Notes under the pieces: model-generated
What the model was told of the DNA's origin: nothing
Database searches by the model: none
The model's input: only the letters and a program-made list of their open reading frames with translations
Source of the DNA: Flavobacterium muglaense
Lineage (GTDB): Bacteria > Bacteroidota > Bacteroidia > Flavobacteriales > Flavobacteriaceae
Assembly (NCBI RefSeq): GCF_014305155.1
Contig: NZ_JACRUK010000003.1
Coordinates: forward strand, 122,978 to 186,977
DNA: 64,000 nucleotides
Direction of reading: 5' to 3'
Made by a program: the position numbers and the translations under genes
Shown: positions 24,440-34,916 of the stretch, piece by piece
Numbering within the stretch: position 1 is the first letter of the stretch
Layout: each line of letters starts with the position of its first letter

Positions 24440-24470
24440 GAAACGTTCGTTTGTGTGACACATTTTTATT
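24440..24470. other. Right prophage-chromosome junction (candidate attR)
   Basis: To the right, the comM frame reads [17 protein letters not shown] from 24459; it is closed by a TGA at 24456-24458. To the left, base composition drops to that of the phage. AAACG-TT-CGTTT (24441-24452) is a small inverted repeat at the edge. The exact core cannot be set because the left junction is outside the window. Confidence 0.6.
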
Positions 24471-25352
24471 CTCATTGGTCCTCCAGGGGCAGGAAAAACT
24501 ATGCTCGCCAAACGATTGCCTAGTATTTTACCGCCTATGACTTTACGAGAGGCCTTAGAAACGACTAAAATTCATAGCGTGGCCGGTAAGCTAAAAGAAG
24601 TAGGTTTGATGAATCAGCGGCCTTTTAGGAGTCCACATCATACTATTTCTAATGTAGCACTAGTTGGCGGAGGGAGTTATCCGCAACCCGGTGAAATTTC
24701 CATGGCTCACAACGGGGTTTTATTTCTTGATGAACTACCAGAATTCAAGCGCGATGTACTAGAAGTCATGCGGCAACCGCTGGAGGATCGAGAGGTAACG
24801 ATCTCTCGAGCTAAGTTTACGGTGACCTATCCGTCTTCTTTTATGTTGGTGGCTAGTATGAATCCGAGTCCGAGTGGTTTTTTTAATGATCCTGATGCAC
24901 CACAAACATCTTCTCCTCACGAAATGCAACGGTATTTAAGTAAAATTTCAGGTCCTTTGTTGGATCGAATTGACATTCATATCGAAGTAACGCCTGTGCC
25001 TTTTGAGAAACTATCCGATGACCGTAAAGCAGAAGCTAGTGTGGATATACGTAAAAGGGTTACTGCAGCTCGAGAGCTACAATCCACTCGTTTTGAGAAC
25101 ATGGAAAATATACATTACAACGCCCAAATGAATACCAAACACATCAGAGAGTATTGTGCTCTTGATGATACTTCTAAGCAATTATTAAAGACGGCTATGG
25201 AACGATTAAATCTTTCGGCTAGGGCATACGATCGTATTTTGAAAGTTGCACGTACGATAGCTGACTTAGACGCGGCTCCAACAGTTGTATCGTCTCATAT
25301 AGCCGAGGCGATTCAGTATAGAAGCTTGGATCGCGATGGATGGTTGGGATAG
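24459..25352 (+). pseudogene. comM: comM (YifB, Mg-chelatase-like AAA+ ATPase), 5'-truncated by the prophage
   Basis: An intact ComM is about 510 residues; here only the last about 297 codons are present, starting at the Walker A (GPPGAGKT). Later motifs are sound: [26 protein letters not shown] with Walker B, the sensor region VASMNPSP, and arginine-finger-type LLDRIDIH. The C-terminal MgChl-type domain ends in [15 protein letters not shown]. ComM is a helicase for branch migration in natural transformation. The N-terminal Lon-like domain must lie beyond the other prophage end. As it stands the gene should be inactive, unless the phage excises. Confidence 0.9.
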
Positions 25353-25470
25353 CTTTTTCTTTGCGAAAGCGAACTTTTATAGTTTTTTTATTGTTACGGA
25401 GCCACGGACTAAAAGTGCTAATAGGTAAAGCTATTTTTTCTCGTAGAGTTGAGGTTAATAGTTTCAACAA

Positions 25471-26910
25471 CTAGTCCAGATCTATATTTCGTCTAGGTTG
25501 GTTGGCTTCGTGCAATACCATTTTAGTATGTAAAAATTGGGCAGCAGCAGCCGAATCTTTTACTTTTACCGCGGTACGCTCTAGCATATCAGCTTCAAAT
25601 TGCTTTAATATTGTTTCTCGAATTCCCTTTTCTCTCCATGGGGAATCAGGTTTGGTCATTTTTGTGATTTCTCGTGCTAGCTTAACTGCATCTAGTAAGG
25701 CTTGGTTTGCACCTTGGCCCTTGAACGGACTCATAGGATGGGCGGCATCTCCTATTAAGGTTATTGGTCCTATGTTTTCTAGTAAGTTTGGTTTTAATAA
25801 TTCTCGGTCATATACGGGGTATCCGGAGATTTGGGTCGCTTGTGTCGCTGCTATGATTTGTGGAATGGGATCATGCCAAAGGGTCCTGCGACTTGCTTCG
25901 TCTTTTAACGCTTGTGGACCTAATGCACTCAAGGCTTTAGCTTCGTCTTCTAACATAGGGAAGCTGAGTTGCCACATGACCGAATTACTGTCGTAAGGCA
26001 TGATGTAAATGCGCTCGTTACCGTTAGCGGTTTGAAAAACGGTTGCTGAATCCAGTAAAGTACGATCAACGTTCTTTATGGATTGCAACGTACAAATTCC
26101 TAAAATAACAATACAATCAAGGTATCGCAATGGTGTTTTGTAGTCCCCAATAACTAGTTTACGTACTGTTGATCGAATACCATCGGCACCAACTATGAGA
26201 TCCGCTTTCGCAAATTGGTCTTGACCGTTAACTTCAAATTGTAGATTAAGTTCTTTGTTATTGCTCGGTTTGATGGCAATTAGTTGATGCCCCCATTTTA
26301 CGGCTTCTTGTCCGCCCAGCTGTTCTAGTAGCGCTAAACGCAACGACTGCCGAGCAATGTGAATGTTCGTTCGTTTTGCCTCTTTTTTTTGATCTCGCTG
26401 CATCCATTTTCGATTACCCCATTCTCCAATAACTTGTCCGTCAGTAGTATGTACAAGGTGCTTTGTTGATATAACTCCTTCTTTTAAATCGAATATTCCT
26501 AATGCTTGAATCGCCTTAGTTGCTTGCTGTAACGTAAGTCCGTAACCTTGTGAGCGTGCTTCAAAGTTGTTGTCTCTTTCATACAATGTAAAGGGAATTG
26601 CTCGTTGCATACAGGCAATAGCAAGCGCTATACCACCTATGCCGCCGCCAATGATGGCTATAGTAGGGTAGTTTTTGGTATCTGGAGTTGGTATGTTTAG
26701 TGTGGGTATCAGGCCGGTTCCATTACAATTTGAGCAGGAGTAAAGATTCCCTTTAGGAGCAATTGGTACAGGTCCTTTTTTATTGCTTTTCTCGAATGTA
26801 TCGATTGCTACTTGATATGTTTCTCGCGCTTTCTTGCTGATTCCTTTACTTTTCTTTGCTCGACCTTGACATTCGGGACAACTGGTCCAGTGTGTACTTT
26901 TAGTTTCCAA
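25471..26910 (-). CDS. FAD-dependent monooxygenase with N-terminal zinc-ribbon
   Basis: A 479-residue protein. Residues 11-62 carry CPECQG and CSNCNGTG, two CxxCxG motifs as in the DnaJ zinc domain. From about 80 it is a flavin monooxygenase of the PHBH/TetX-like group: GGGIGGIALA (88-97) for FAD binding, ERD at the end of the second strand, DLIVGADGIRSTVR (DG motif), and LIGDAAHPMSPFKGQGANQAL (GD motif). It would hydroxylate an aromatic or other small substrate with NAD(P)H and oxygen; the substrate cannot be read from sequence. The fusion to a DnaJ-like ribbon is the odd point. Cytoplasmic; stands alone. Confidence 0.8.
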   Translation of the reverse strand: METKSTHWTSCPECQGRAKKSKGISKKARETYQVAIDTFEKSNKKGPVPIAPKGNLYSCSNCNGTGLIPTLNIPTPDTKNYPTIAIIGGGIGGIALAIACMQRAIPFTLYERDNNFEARSQGYGLTLQQATKAIQALGIFDLKEGVISTKHLVHTTDGQVIGEWGNRKWMQRDQKKEAKRTNIHIARQSLRLALLEQLGGQEAVKWGHQLIAIKPSNNKELNLQFEVNGQDQFAKADLIVGADGIRSTVRKLVIGDYKTPLRYLDCIVILGICTLQSIKNVDRTLLDSATVFQTANGNERIYIMPYDSNSVMWQLSFPMLEDEAKALSALGPQALKDEASRRTLWHDPIPQIIAATQATQISGYPVYDRELLKPNLLENIGPITLIGDAAHPMSPFKGQGANQALLDAVKLAREITKMTKPDSPWREKGIRETILKQFEADMLERTAVKVKDSAAAAQFLHTKMVLHEANQPRRNIDLD

Positions 26911-26921
26911 TTATTTTGTTT

Positions 26922-27362
26922 TTAGAGCATAATAAAAGCTGCCTTTATTTTATAATTTTTCTTTCTATCGAAATCGATCAACCATTTAATGCCAAATTTA
27001 TCGCGAAACATACCAAAATAAGATCCTTAAGCTTTTGTTTAGTGGTACTTCAATAGTGCCTGAAGCTGATAGTTTGTTAAAAATGGTGGCTGGCGGCACT
27101 TATTGCTATTTGAGTGCGGTTTTCATTTTTATATATTTTTCCCATAGTTTCGGGCAGATCATTTTATCAATATTTTGGTGCAATAGGTAAGGCAATATGC
27201 ATTATTTTGTTGGCTTTATGATTAGCTATTTTAAATTGATCATTAACTAAGTCTTTGAATTGTATAATGTTCCCGAAATCTCCACCAAGTACAGGTTAGT
27301 AAAACAATAAAAGCTTCCTTGGCATTGCCGTTAAAGTTGATGCGGGGGTTGAATATTGCCAT
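26922..27362 (-). pseudogene. Decayed PhnB/VOC-superfamily gene
   Basis: On the minus strand, pieces of a PhnB-like protein can be read in different frames. An N-terminus MAIFNPRINFNGNAKEAF starts at 27362, then PVLGGDFGNIIQFKDL after a stop and frame change, then FNKLSASGTIEVPLNKS, and a C-terminus YFGMFRDKFGIKWLIDF just before 26922. The pieces are in family order and the total length (about 147 codons) is right, but several stops and shifts make it non-functional. The family (glyoxalase/bleomycin-resistance fold) is clear from the fragments. Confidence 0.75.
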
Positions 27363-27662
27363 GCAGTTTTTTTGTAATAGTTTTGTTTGGTAAAAATAGC
27401 AATTTTTTTAACCAAGAGTTTCTAATGATTGTCATATAAGATTTGTAATCATTATAAAAGAGATTTAATTTAGGAATTCTAAGCATTGGATTGCGGCTAA
27501 AATAAATATTAAAATTATTTTTTGAAGTTTAATTCCATGTTGTGATTAGGCTGATGTTTAATTTAAATTAATAAATGGATGTCTGTTATAAATTTGAAGC
27601 AATGTTCGATTTAGGTGTTTTGGAAATTAACACCTTGTCATATAGCCCCGATAGAAATGAAA
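27363..27662. other. Intergenic stretch with no recognised feature
   Basis: AT-rich sequence between the decayed PhnB gene and the helicase terminator. I see no convincing open frame, repeat or RNA gene. It may hold the former promoter of the decayed gene. Confidence 0.4.
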
Positions 27663-27701
27663 AACCTTGTGAGGGCTAGCGTTTAGCCCTCACAAGGTTT
27701 G
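27663..27701 (-). terminator. Strong intrinsic terminator downstream of the helicase gene
   Basis: A 17-bp perfect stem (AAACCTTGTGAGGGCTA with its complement) around the loop GCGTT, followed on the minus strand by a short T-run. It is about 70 bp past the helicase stop. Confidence 0.8.
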
Positions 27702-27772
27702 TAATGGATAGCGGGACTAGTCGTTGTTGAAAGACGAAGTAGTACTGCTCCTGTATATACGATGACCTGCTA

Positions 27773-29062
27773 TTATTTAGAAGAGCGGCGGTCATTATTG
27801 TTCGATGGGCGTCTTGGACCAAAGCTGTTGTTGCTCGTACGACCTCCAGCCTCTGGTTTTGGTTTTCGTGGCGCTGATTGGCGTTGTGGTCTTCCTTGTC
27901 CTTGTTTTATAGGTTCGGTTGAAGCGTTTGGATCTGGTTCAAAGCCTTTAATTTGCTCTTTTGGTAATTTTATACCAATTAGTTTTTCAATATCGCGCAA
28001 AAAGACAGTCTCATCTGGACTAAAAAGTGAAATTGCTTCTCCATTAGCTCCAGCACGACCAGTACGACCGATACGGTGCACATAGTCTTCGGGGATGTTA
28101 GGCAATTCAAAATTGATCACGTGGGGCAATAATGGAATATCTAGTCCACGAGCAGCGATATCAGTGGCTACAAGTGCGGTGATGCTACCGTTTTTAAAAC
28201 CAGCGAGTGCCTTAGTTCTAGCTCCTTGGCCTTTGTTTCCATGTATGGCAGCGGCTTTGATACCGGCGCTTATCATACTTTCGGTAAGCTTATTAGCACC
28301 TTGTTTTGTACGGGTAAAAACAAGTATTTGTTTCCAATCTCCTTCGGTAATTAGTTTAATTACTAGTTCGGTTTTTTTCTCTTTGGCTGAAGGGAAAACT
28401 TTTTGGATGATGGCGTCAACAGTTGTATTTTCTGGAGTTGCTTCAACTTGTACTGGGTGGTTTAATATTCCCATGGCCAATTTCTTGATGTCTCTAGAAA
28501 AGGTAGCCGAGAACATTAAATTTTGCCTTTTTGGAGGCAAGACCTTCATGACACGTTCTATGTCACGCAAGAATCCCATGTCTAGCATACGATCGGCCTC
28601 ATCGAGTACAAGGATTTCAACCTTGGATAATGTTATTAATCCTTGGTTTTGCAAATCAATTAATCGGCCTGGTGTCGCAACAAGGATATCTACTCCTTGA
28701 CGCAGTTGTGCAACTTGAGGCTTTTGATTGACTCCACCAAATATTACTGCGCTATTCAAATCTAAAAACTCACTATACTCCTTGATGTTAGCTAATATTT
28801 GTGCAGCTAGTTCACGAGTAGGAGTTAAGATTAAAGCACGAATAGGCCTGTGACTTAATTGTTTTCCTTGTGATAATATTTGTAAAATAGGTAAGGTAAA
28901 ACCTGCTGTTTTTCCTGTTCCTGTTTGCGCAGATGCTAATACATCTTTGCCTTCTAAAATGGGTGGTATTGCTTTTTGTTGTATTGGTGAAGGCGTTGTG
29001 TATCCTTTTTGTGTGATGGCTTTAAGTAAAGCATCAGATAATCCTAATGAGTTGAATGACAT
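27773..29062 (-). CDS. rhlE: DEAD-box RNA helicase, RhlE type
   Basis: A 429-residue helicase. All core motifs are visible: Q motif [19 protein letters not shown], Ia PTRELA, Ib [26 protein letters not shown], [22 protein letters not shown]. The C-terminal about 60 residues (370-429) are disordered and basic with Gly/Arg/Pro/Asn ([13 protein letters not shown]), an RNA-binding tail usual for RhlE proteins of Bacteroidetes. It acts in ribosome assembly and RNA remodelling, particularly in the cold. Single gene with its own terminator. Confidence 0.92.
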   Translation of the reverse strand: MSFNSLGLSDALLKAITQKGYTTPSPIQQKAIPPILEGKDVLASAQTGTGKTAGFTLPILQILSQGKQLSHRPIRALILTPTRELAAQILANIKEYSEFLDLNSAVIFGGVNQKPQVAQLRQGVDILVATPGRLIDLQNQGLITLSKVEILVLDEADRMLDMGFLRDIERVMKVLPPKRQNLMFSATFSRDIKKLAMGILNHPVQVEATPENTTVDAIIQKVFPSAKEKKTELVIKLITEGDWKQILVFTRTKQGANKLTESMISAGIKAAAIHGNKGQGARTKALAGFKNGSITALVATDIAARGLDIPLLPHVINFELPNIPEDYVHRIGRTGRAGANGEAISLFSPDETVFLRDIEKLIGIKLPKEQIKGFEPDPNASTEPIKQGQGRPQRQSAPRKPKPEAGGRTSNNSFGPRRPSNNNDRRSSK

Positions 29063-29283
29063 AAATGGTGTTTATGAAGTAGACAACTATTATGGTTGTT
29101 TACTTCTTTAATTTGGCGCGAAGGTACTGCTATTTTTTTCTATCTGCTTTTTAATGCGAGATTTTGTTTTGTAAATAGTATTTTAATAGCCTAGTCTCTT
29201 GCTCATTTTTCTTGAAATTAAGATAAGAATTTTAGAGAATTGCCTGTTTTGGTCCAGACTTTCGCGCTTTTTATGGGAATTAT

Positions 29284-29649
29284 TTATTGAATGAAATATT
29301 CGTGTATAAAAGCATGTTGTTCATTTACATTCATATTGTCGGTTTCCTTGATTTCGACTTTCATTTTTAAAAAGCGGTGGTCTTCACTTAAAAGGTCAAA
29401 AAAATCAACTTTAGTATGTGAAGGACCAAAAAGGATAAGCTGATCGTAAGTAACGATGGCTTCGGCAATTTGATTGTAATAGGTATTGATACTCGTAAAT
29501 AATGAGTTTCTTTCTTTTTGAACAGCCAGTGTGTCGTTGCGGTGAAATTCCTTGACAATTGTTTGAATTTCAAAAGGTTTTGTAGTGAATTCCATTACAT
29601 AGGCTACAGAATGATCCATCCATATCCCTAATTGTTTTGTTTTTTTCAT
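29284..29649 (-). CDS. Conserved hypothetical protein of Bacteroidetes
   Basis: A 121-residue soluble protein. The start LGIWMDHSVAYVMEF resembles a protein found in many Bacteroidetes, in which a short beta strand with MDH is followed by acidic and basic helices; a later YDQLILFGPSHTK strand-turn recalls release-factor-like Rossmannoid (host-attachment/baeRF-like) proteins. That likeness is weak. It is alone between the helicase and the metallopeptidase. Function unknown. Confidence 0.55.
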   Translation of the reverse strand: MKKTKQLGIWMDHSVAYVMEFTTKPFEIQTIVKEFHRNDTLAVQKERNSLFTSINTYYNQIAEAIVTYDQLILFGPSHTKVDFFDLLSEDHRFLKMKVEIKETDNMNVNEQHAFIHEYFIQ

Positions 29650-29796
29650 GATGCTTACTGTTTTAATTATACTAAAAGTAGATCAAATTTGTAAGCTATT
29701 TAGGTTATTAAGGTAGACGCCTTTTAGTCATTGGATGAATGGCAATTTAGTGTCGATAAATTGCATTTGGGAGCAGTCAAAAAGTAGGCGTAAAAA

Positions 29797-29821
29797 AAAA
29801 TCGGACGCGAAGTCCGATTTT
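29797..29821 (-). terminator. Intrinsic terminator after the YpfJ-type gene
   Basis: A 10-bp perfect stem AAAATCGGAC / GTCCGATTTT with loop GCGAA, followed on the minus strand by more T. It is 22 bp past the stop of the metallopeptidase gene. Confidence 0.8.
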
Positions 29822-29842
29822 AATCTATTGTATTGTAGTGTT

Positions 29843-30703
29843 TTATCTTATTTCAGCAAAAGTGTTACCTTGATTGATGTCTCCTGTTTTATATCCTTTC
29901 ATAAACCAGTATTTCCTTTGTTCAGATGTTCCGTGCGTAAAAGATTCGGGAACTATATGACCTTGCATTTTTGCTTGTATTGCATCATCGCCTACTGCAT
30001 GCGCAGCACTTAAGGCCTCGTCAAGATCTCCGTCTTCAAGAATTCCTTTCATTTTTTGGTTGTAATGCGTCCATAATCCAGCATAAAAATCAGCTTGTAA
30101 CTCTAAAGCTACAGATAGTTTGTTGGCTTCGGCTTTACTTTTTCCTTGTTGCATTTCACGCATTTTAGCCGATGTTCCTAACAAAGTTTGCACGTGATGA
30201 CCTATCTCGTGAGCAATTACGTAAGCCGTGGCAAAATCGCCTCCTTTGGCACCAAAACGCGTTTTTAATTCTTCAAAGAAAGTTAAGTCCATATAAACTT
30301 TTTGATCTCCAGGACAATAGAACGGACCAGAATCAGATGTCGCATTACCACAAGCAGTTTCTACAGCACCCGAAAATAAGATTAATTTAGGTTGCTTGTA
30401 GGTCATATTGTTTTCTTGGAAAATTTTAGTCCATACATCTTCATTGTCTACAAGAACTGCATTTACAAATGCTTGTTCTTCTAGTTCTGCTGCTGTAAGT
30501 TCTCTTGCTTCTGTTTGTGCAGGTTGCTTGCCTTGTGTTTGTTGTAAAATATTACCAACCATTTGTCCATTTTCTCCGCCAAAAACGTTTAAAAGTAAAA
30601 TCACAATTCCGATGATTCCTCCACCAACAACTGTTTTACCGCCCGAGGACATTCCTCGTCTGTCTTCTAGATTGTCACTTTTTCTTCTACCTTGCCATTT
30701 CAT
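29843..30703 (-). CDS. ypfJ: YpfJ-type neutral zinc metallopeptidase, membrane anchored
   Basis: A 286-residue protein. A basic N-terminus with GRRKSDNLEDRRG is followed by one membrane span (about 26-42, VVGGGIIGIVILLLNVF), as in YpfJ. The catalytic HEIGHH (165-170) lies in a helix, with the third ligand expected downstream in ELQADFYAGLW. Family signatures CG, FYCPGDQKVYMDL and TFFEEL are intact. The domain should face the periplasm; the substrate in this family is not known. Single gene with its own terminator. Confidence 0.88.
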   Translation of the reverse strand: MKWQGRRKSDNLEDRRGMSSGGKTVVGGGIIGIVILLLNVFGGENGQMVGNILQQTQGKQPAQTEARELTAAELEEQAFVNAVLVDNEDVWTKIFQENNMTYKQPKLILFSGAVETACGNATSDSGPFYCPGDQKVYMDLTFFEELKTRFGAKGGDFATAYVIAHEIGHHVQTLLGTSAKMREMQQGKSKAEANKLSVALELQADFYAGLWTHYNQKMKGILEDGDLDEALSAAHAVGDDAIQAKMQGHIVPESFTHGTSEQRKYWFMKGYKTGDINQGNTFAEIR

Positions 30704-30759
30704 AAATTATTGTTCTTCTTGTTAGTATTTATTTTTAGTTTTTTTTAATGACTACAAAT

Positions 30760-33700
30760 TTAGAGTATCCATTTTACTATTGTGTCCTCTATTACACGTT
30801 TTATTATTGGTTTAGAGATGTAATCGTTCATACCAGCTTCTGTACATTTTTCCTGAATTTCCATTTCTGTACCTGCTGTAATTGCAATTACGGGTACTGT
30901 TTTTCCAGTAGCTAATTGCCTTATTTCTTTTGTAGCTTCATATCCATTCATAATAGGCATTTGTATGTCCATAAATACAATGTCAGGATTAATTGCTTCA
31001 AATTGTTGTACAGCTTCTAAACCATTTTCAATTTCGAAAAATTGCGGAGCAGTCATCACGTTTTTAATAATTGTTTTGAGCAACAACATATTGATCTTAT
31101 TGTCTTCTACGAGCATGATTTTAAGGTTGTGCAGCTTCGTATTTTCTTTAAATATTTGATTTTTTGCGATAGTATGATCTAACTCATTTGGTGCGTCTAC
31201 TTTTGCAACAACTTCATTACTGGTTTGCAAGTCTAAATCAAAGAAAAAAGTACTACCAACTCCCAATTGGCTATCTAGATTAAGCTTACTGTTCATCAAT
31301 CCTAGGAGCTTGTTTGATATGGTAAGTCCTAAGCCTGTGCCTCCAAATTTTTTAGTCGTAGAGCCATCTTCTTGCGAAAAGGCTTTGAAAATCTTGTCTT
31401 TGTTTTTATCCAATATTCCAATACCAGAATCAATAACTGCAAATCGAATTTTTGTGCTCGAATCAGTCGTTTGTTCCTGAATCGAAATGTTCAGTTTAAT
31501 AGTTCCTTTTTCGGTAAACTTCACAGCATTGGCTAGCAAGTTGATCAAGATTTGTTTGAGTCTTACAATGTCAATCCAAAAATAGTTGGGAATATCAGCT
31601 GCAATGTTGAGCTCTAAGTTCAATTTCTTTTGGTTGGCTTCATATAAAATCAAATCAATAATTTGTGACATGATTGCTTTAATCTCATATTTTTCAATAT
31701 GTAGTTCAAGTTTGCCTGCTTCAATTTTAGAAAAGTCAAGAATATCATTCACAATTCCTAGTAATGAATGTGCAGATTGATTGACCGTTATCATGTGTTT
31801 TTGCTGGGCTTCGCCAAGTTCTGTTTTCATCAACAAATCAGTAAAGCCAATAATTCCGTTTAGTGGTGTTCTTATTTCGTGACTCATATTCGCCAAGAAT
31901 TCAGATTTGGCTTTATTAGCTGCTTCTGCGTATTCGCGACCTTTAACGGCGTCTTCGGCTTCTTTTCTTTTGGTAATATCGAGCATGATTCCTTCGATAT
32001 AAACAATTAGTCCGTTTTTTAATACAGCGTCACCAAATTCTTCTACCCATACAATTTCGTTGTTTTTATTGATAATGCGATAGGTAAAATGAAAGGGCTG
32101 GGCTTTCGCCAATTGGTCAGCAGATTCTTGAATTATGGCCTCCTTGTCGTCAGGATGAATCAAATCAGTATAAACTAGTCGATGCTCTAAGAAATCTGAT
32201 TTTGGATAGCCGGTCAGCTTTTCTATTTCGTCGTTTAGGTATAGTTTTTTAAACGTTTGATCATTTTGAGATAAGTAAACAGTTCCAGGAATGTTATTGG
32301 CTAGTAGTCTAAATTTTTCTTCACTTTCGTATATAGCTATTTCTGAAGCAATACGTTCAATAGACGAAGCTATGTTTTTACCTAAAGTTTGAAGGATATT
32401 TACTTCATCTTCAGACCAAACACGCTCTTCACTAGTATCATCAAATCCTAAGAATCCATGAAATTTATCTTTGATGAAAATAGGAAATAGTATTAATGAG
32501 ATCACCTCTACATGAAGTAATTTGTTTCTTAAAGACTCATTTTCAATTTTAGAAACTACTGCTTCATAAATCTTATTATGGAGTAAAGGATCTATTAATT
32601 CTTCAAAGAACTCATAAGGCATGTTTTGCAACTGCGGATTATTTTCGGTTAACGTTTTATTTCCTGCAATCCATCTGTATTTTTGACTTATTAAATTAGT
32701 ATTATAATTCTTTTCATAGTAGTAAGCACGATGCGATTTTGTTGTTGTTCCCATAATAATGAGTACGTCTGCAAAGATAGCGTCAATATTTTTACTACTC
32801 AAGAACTTTTCTGTACACAAGGTCATTGCTGCTAGCATTTCACTTTTATAGGTCAGTCTATTTTCAATTTCTAGCCTCATTTTTGATTCATGGGCAATCG
32901 CTATAATGTCTGACACGGATCGTGCGAAGTTAATATCTTCACTATCCCAATATTTAATTGCATCAGTACATTCAAAACTAATAATACCTTTTAGTTCTCC
33001 ATCAATATAAACAGATGTGTCTAGTATGGCTAGTATGTTATTTCTATCGGCATAATTATTTTCTTGTACAGGGGCGATATCGTTTTTAGCAACATCTGAC
33101 ACTACTACTTGAGCGGCGCTTTCTATTTGATCAAAATAGGCTGGAGATTCTTTTTTTGTTATTATTTTACCTGTTGAAAATTCTTTTGTATTTGCTTTAT
33201 AGAGCAGTAAACATGCTATAGCATCGGGCTGGTAATCCCAATAACTAGCTCTACTTACGCCAATTTGTTTAGCGGTTGTTTTTAGAATAGTGCGTAGTTT
33301 AGACTCTAATGTTTCTTTTTTGGAGTAACTTTTTTGTGTGAATTTTTTTAAGGCGTTACGGTATTTTTGGTTTTTAGCTTCGCGGTTGTTTTTTTCTTCT
33401 TCAATTTGCTTAAAAAAAGTAATGTCTCGGGCAATTATAGAGAAACTTTTTATGTTTTGCTTGTTGTCTTTGTTGATTGATACTTTTTGAGAAAGCCAGA
33501 TTGTTTCGCCATTTTTCTTCTGAATTGGAAATTCATAAATAGGAAAATTGGTCATTTCATAATTCGAATAAAAATAAAAGTCTAACACTTTTTTTCGATA
33601 GTCGGGTCTAATAAGTTCACTAAATTTAAAGCTATATAACTCTTCTAGGGTATAACCTGTAATGAATTCGGTGTTTTTATTGATAAAAAGGTAATTGCCT

Positions 33701-34818
33701 TGTTGGTCTAGTTCATAAATGATATCATAAGCTGACTCGACTAGATTTTCGTAGCTCTTGCGTGTTTTAATTTCATTTGTTACATCTTGACCAATACCAA
33801 TAATCAGGTCGCCAGTAAACTGCTTATCGTGCCACTGGATGTGTTTGTATTCTCCGTTTTTACATTTTAATCTTCTTGTAAAGGTTCGGTTTGGATTAGC
33901 ATTAAGATGAAATGCTTCTCCTGTAAATTCTGGATCTTCGGTAACTTCCCAAAATTTCATTCCCATTACTTCGTCTACTTTATAACCTAGTATTGAAGTG
34001 ATAGTTTCACTGCAAAACTGTACTTCTCCTTTTTTAGTCGTTGCCATGATCAACGAGTTTCCGTTGTTGACAATTTCATTCGAAAATCTAAATTTATCTT
34101 GTACATTCAACGCCGTTACATGGTTAATGTAGTTGATCATGAACACAAGAATAGCATAGTTGAACAGTATAATAGTTGTTTGTTGGGGCGCTAATTCAAA
34201 GAAAAATAAGGTGCCAATAAATGCAAATACATAGGCTGTAAAAAACCAATAATATTTGATAGGTTTAAAGATGGTATAGGAAAAGAAGAAGGTAACTATA
34301 AATGAGATAATTGGAATAAGCTGTAGCGGTAAAGCAATAATGCTTTTACAGATTAACAGAAAATAAATAAGATAGACAACAGTGAATATTTCTTTAATAT
34401 ATCTAAAAACAATAGCTTTTTTTGTACTTAGGAAATAGATAAGTAGCAATACAGCCCCAATACTTAAATTGATATAAAAAATATGTTTTGGTCTATCATA
34501 AAAATAATGAAGGTTAATCTCAGTAATGGGTTGTAATATTCCAAAAAACAGTAAATAGGTCTGATATTCTTTATTGCGAATAAATTCACTATCGTTTATT
34601 TCGATATTCTTGTTGGTTAGCCTTGATTTTATTTTGAAAAAGTAAATCAAAAGTAATGCAAAGCATACTACCGAAATTCCAATTAGAACCGCATCCAATT
34701 CGAGAATATTTTGTACAAAAAGCATTATGCTTTTTACTTTTATATCCAATAAAATAGGAGCAAGAGGACTTGTTTTACTCCCAGTAACTGTATATAAAAG
34801 ATTGTGGTACAAAATCAT
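30760..34818 (-). CDS. Hybrid sensor histidine kinase, multi-TM, PAS and GAF domains
   Basis: 1,352 residues. About seven membrane spans to residue 235 (an N-terminal sensor block), PAS (245-350), PAS (355-475), a GAF (495-655), a second GAF-like domain (665-830), PAS (835-955), HisKA with phospho-His in [12 protein letters not shown] (970-1035), HATPase (1080-1195, [13 protein letters not shown] and GGTGLGLTI), and a receiver (1230-1350) with Asp in [15 protein letters not shown] and Lys in ISKPI. Likely start ATG at 34818, though the in-frame Met about 31 residues in is possible. No DNA-binding output, so it works through a partner. Signal unknown. Confidence 0.85.
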   Translation of the reverse strand: MILYHNLLYTVTGSKTSPLAPILLDIKVKSIMLFVQNILELDAVLIGISVVCFALLLIYFFKIKSRLTNKNIEINDSEFIRNKEYQTYLLFFGILQPITEINLHYFYDRPKHIFYINLSIGAVLLLIYFLSTKKAIVFRYIKEIFTVVYLIYFLLICKSIIALPLQLIPIISFIVTFFFSYTIFKPIKYYWFFTAYVFAFIGTLFFFELAPQQTTIILFNYAILVFMINYINHVTALNVQDKFRFSNEIVNNGNSLIMATTKKGEVQFCSETITSILGYKVDEVMGMKFWEVTEDPEFTGEAFHLNANPNRTFTRRLKCKNGEYKHIQWHDKQFTGDLIIGIGQDVTNEIKTRKSYENLVESAYDIIYELDQQGNYLFINKNTEFITGYTLEELYSFKFSELIRPDYRKKVLDFYFYSNYEMTNFPIYEFPIQKKNGETIWLSQKVSINKDNKQNIKSFSIIARDITFFKQIEEEKNNREAKNQKYRNALKKFTQKSYSKKETLESKLRTILKTTAKQIGVSRASYWDYQPDAIACLLLYKANTKEFSTGKIITKKESPAYFDQIESAAQVVVSDVAKNDIAPVQENNYADRNNILAILDTSVYIDGELKGIISFECTDAIKYWDSEDINFARSVSDIIAIAHESKMRLEIENRLTYKSEMLAAMTLCTEKFLSSKNIDAIFADVLIIMGTTTKSHRAYYYEKNYNTNLISQKYRWIAGNKTLTENNPQLQNMPYEFFEELIDPLLHNKIYEAVVSKIENESLRNKLLHVEVISLILFPIFIKDKFHGFLGFDDTSEERVWSEDEVNILQTLGKNIASSIERIASEIAIYESEEKFRLLANNIPGTVYLSQNDQTFKKLYLNDEIEKLTGYPKSDFLEHRLVYTDLIHPDDKEAIIQESADQLAKAQPFHFTYRIINKNNEIVWVEEFGDAVLKNGLIVYIEGIMLDITKRKEAEDAVKGREYAEAANKAKSEFLANMSHEIRTPLNGIIGFTDLLMKTELGEAQQKHMITVNQSAHSLLGIVNDILDFSKIEAGKLELHIEKYEIKAIMSQIIDLILYEANQKKLNLELNIAADIPNYFWIDIVRLKQILINLLANAVKFTEKGTIKLNISIQEQTTDSSTKIRFAVIDSGIGILDKNKDKIFKAFSQEDGSTTKKFGGTGLGLTISNKLLGLMNSKLNLDSQLGVGSTFFFDLDLQTSNEVVAKVDAPNELDHTIAKNQIFKENTKLHNLKIMLVEDNKINMLLLKTIIKNVMTAPQFFEIENGLEAVQQFEAINPDIVFMDIQMPIMNGYEATKEIRQLATGKTVPVIAITAGTEMEIQEKCTEAGMNDYISKPIIKRVIEDTIVKWIL

Positions 34819-34916
34819 GTATTTAATTGTTTTCTCGTTAAATATACAACAATTTAATATTTTTTTTTAATATGTAAGCATTCACGGCTTTTTTATTTGC
34901 GTTTAATTTTGAGATT

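Noticed and set aside
1..24440. Diversity-generating retroelement for the large fibre
   Set aside because: No reverse transcriptase or template repeat is visible in the window, and the fibre C-terminus ends in GH16, not a C-type lectin.
25502..25996. 164-residue open frame on the plus strand
   Set aside because: Antisense to the FAD monooxygenase gene, with no family likeness.
30408..30725. 105-residue open frame on the plus strand
   Set aside because: Antisense to the YpfJ-type gene; Ser/Pro/Cys-rich, no start signals.
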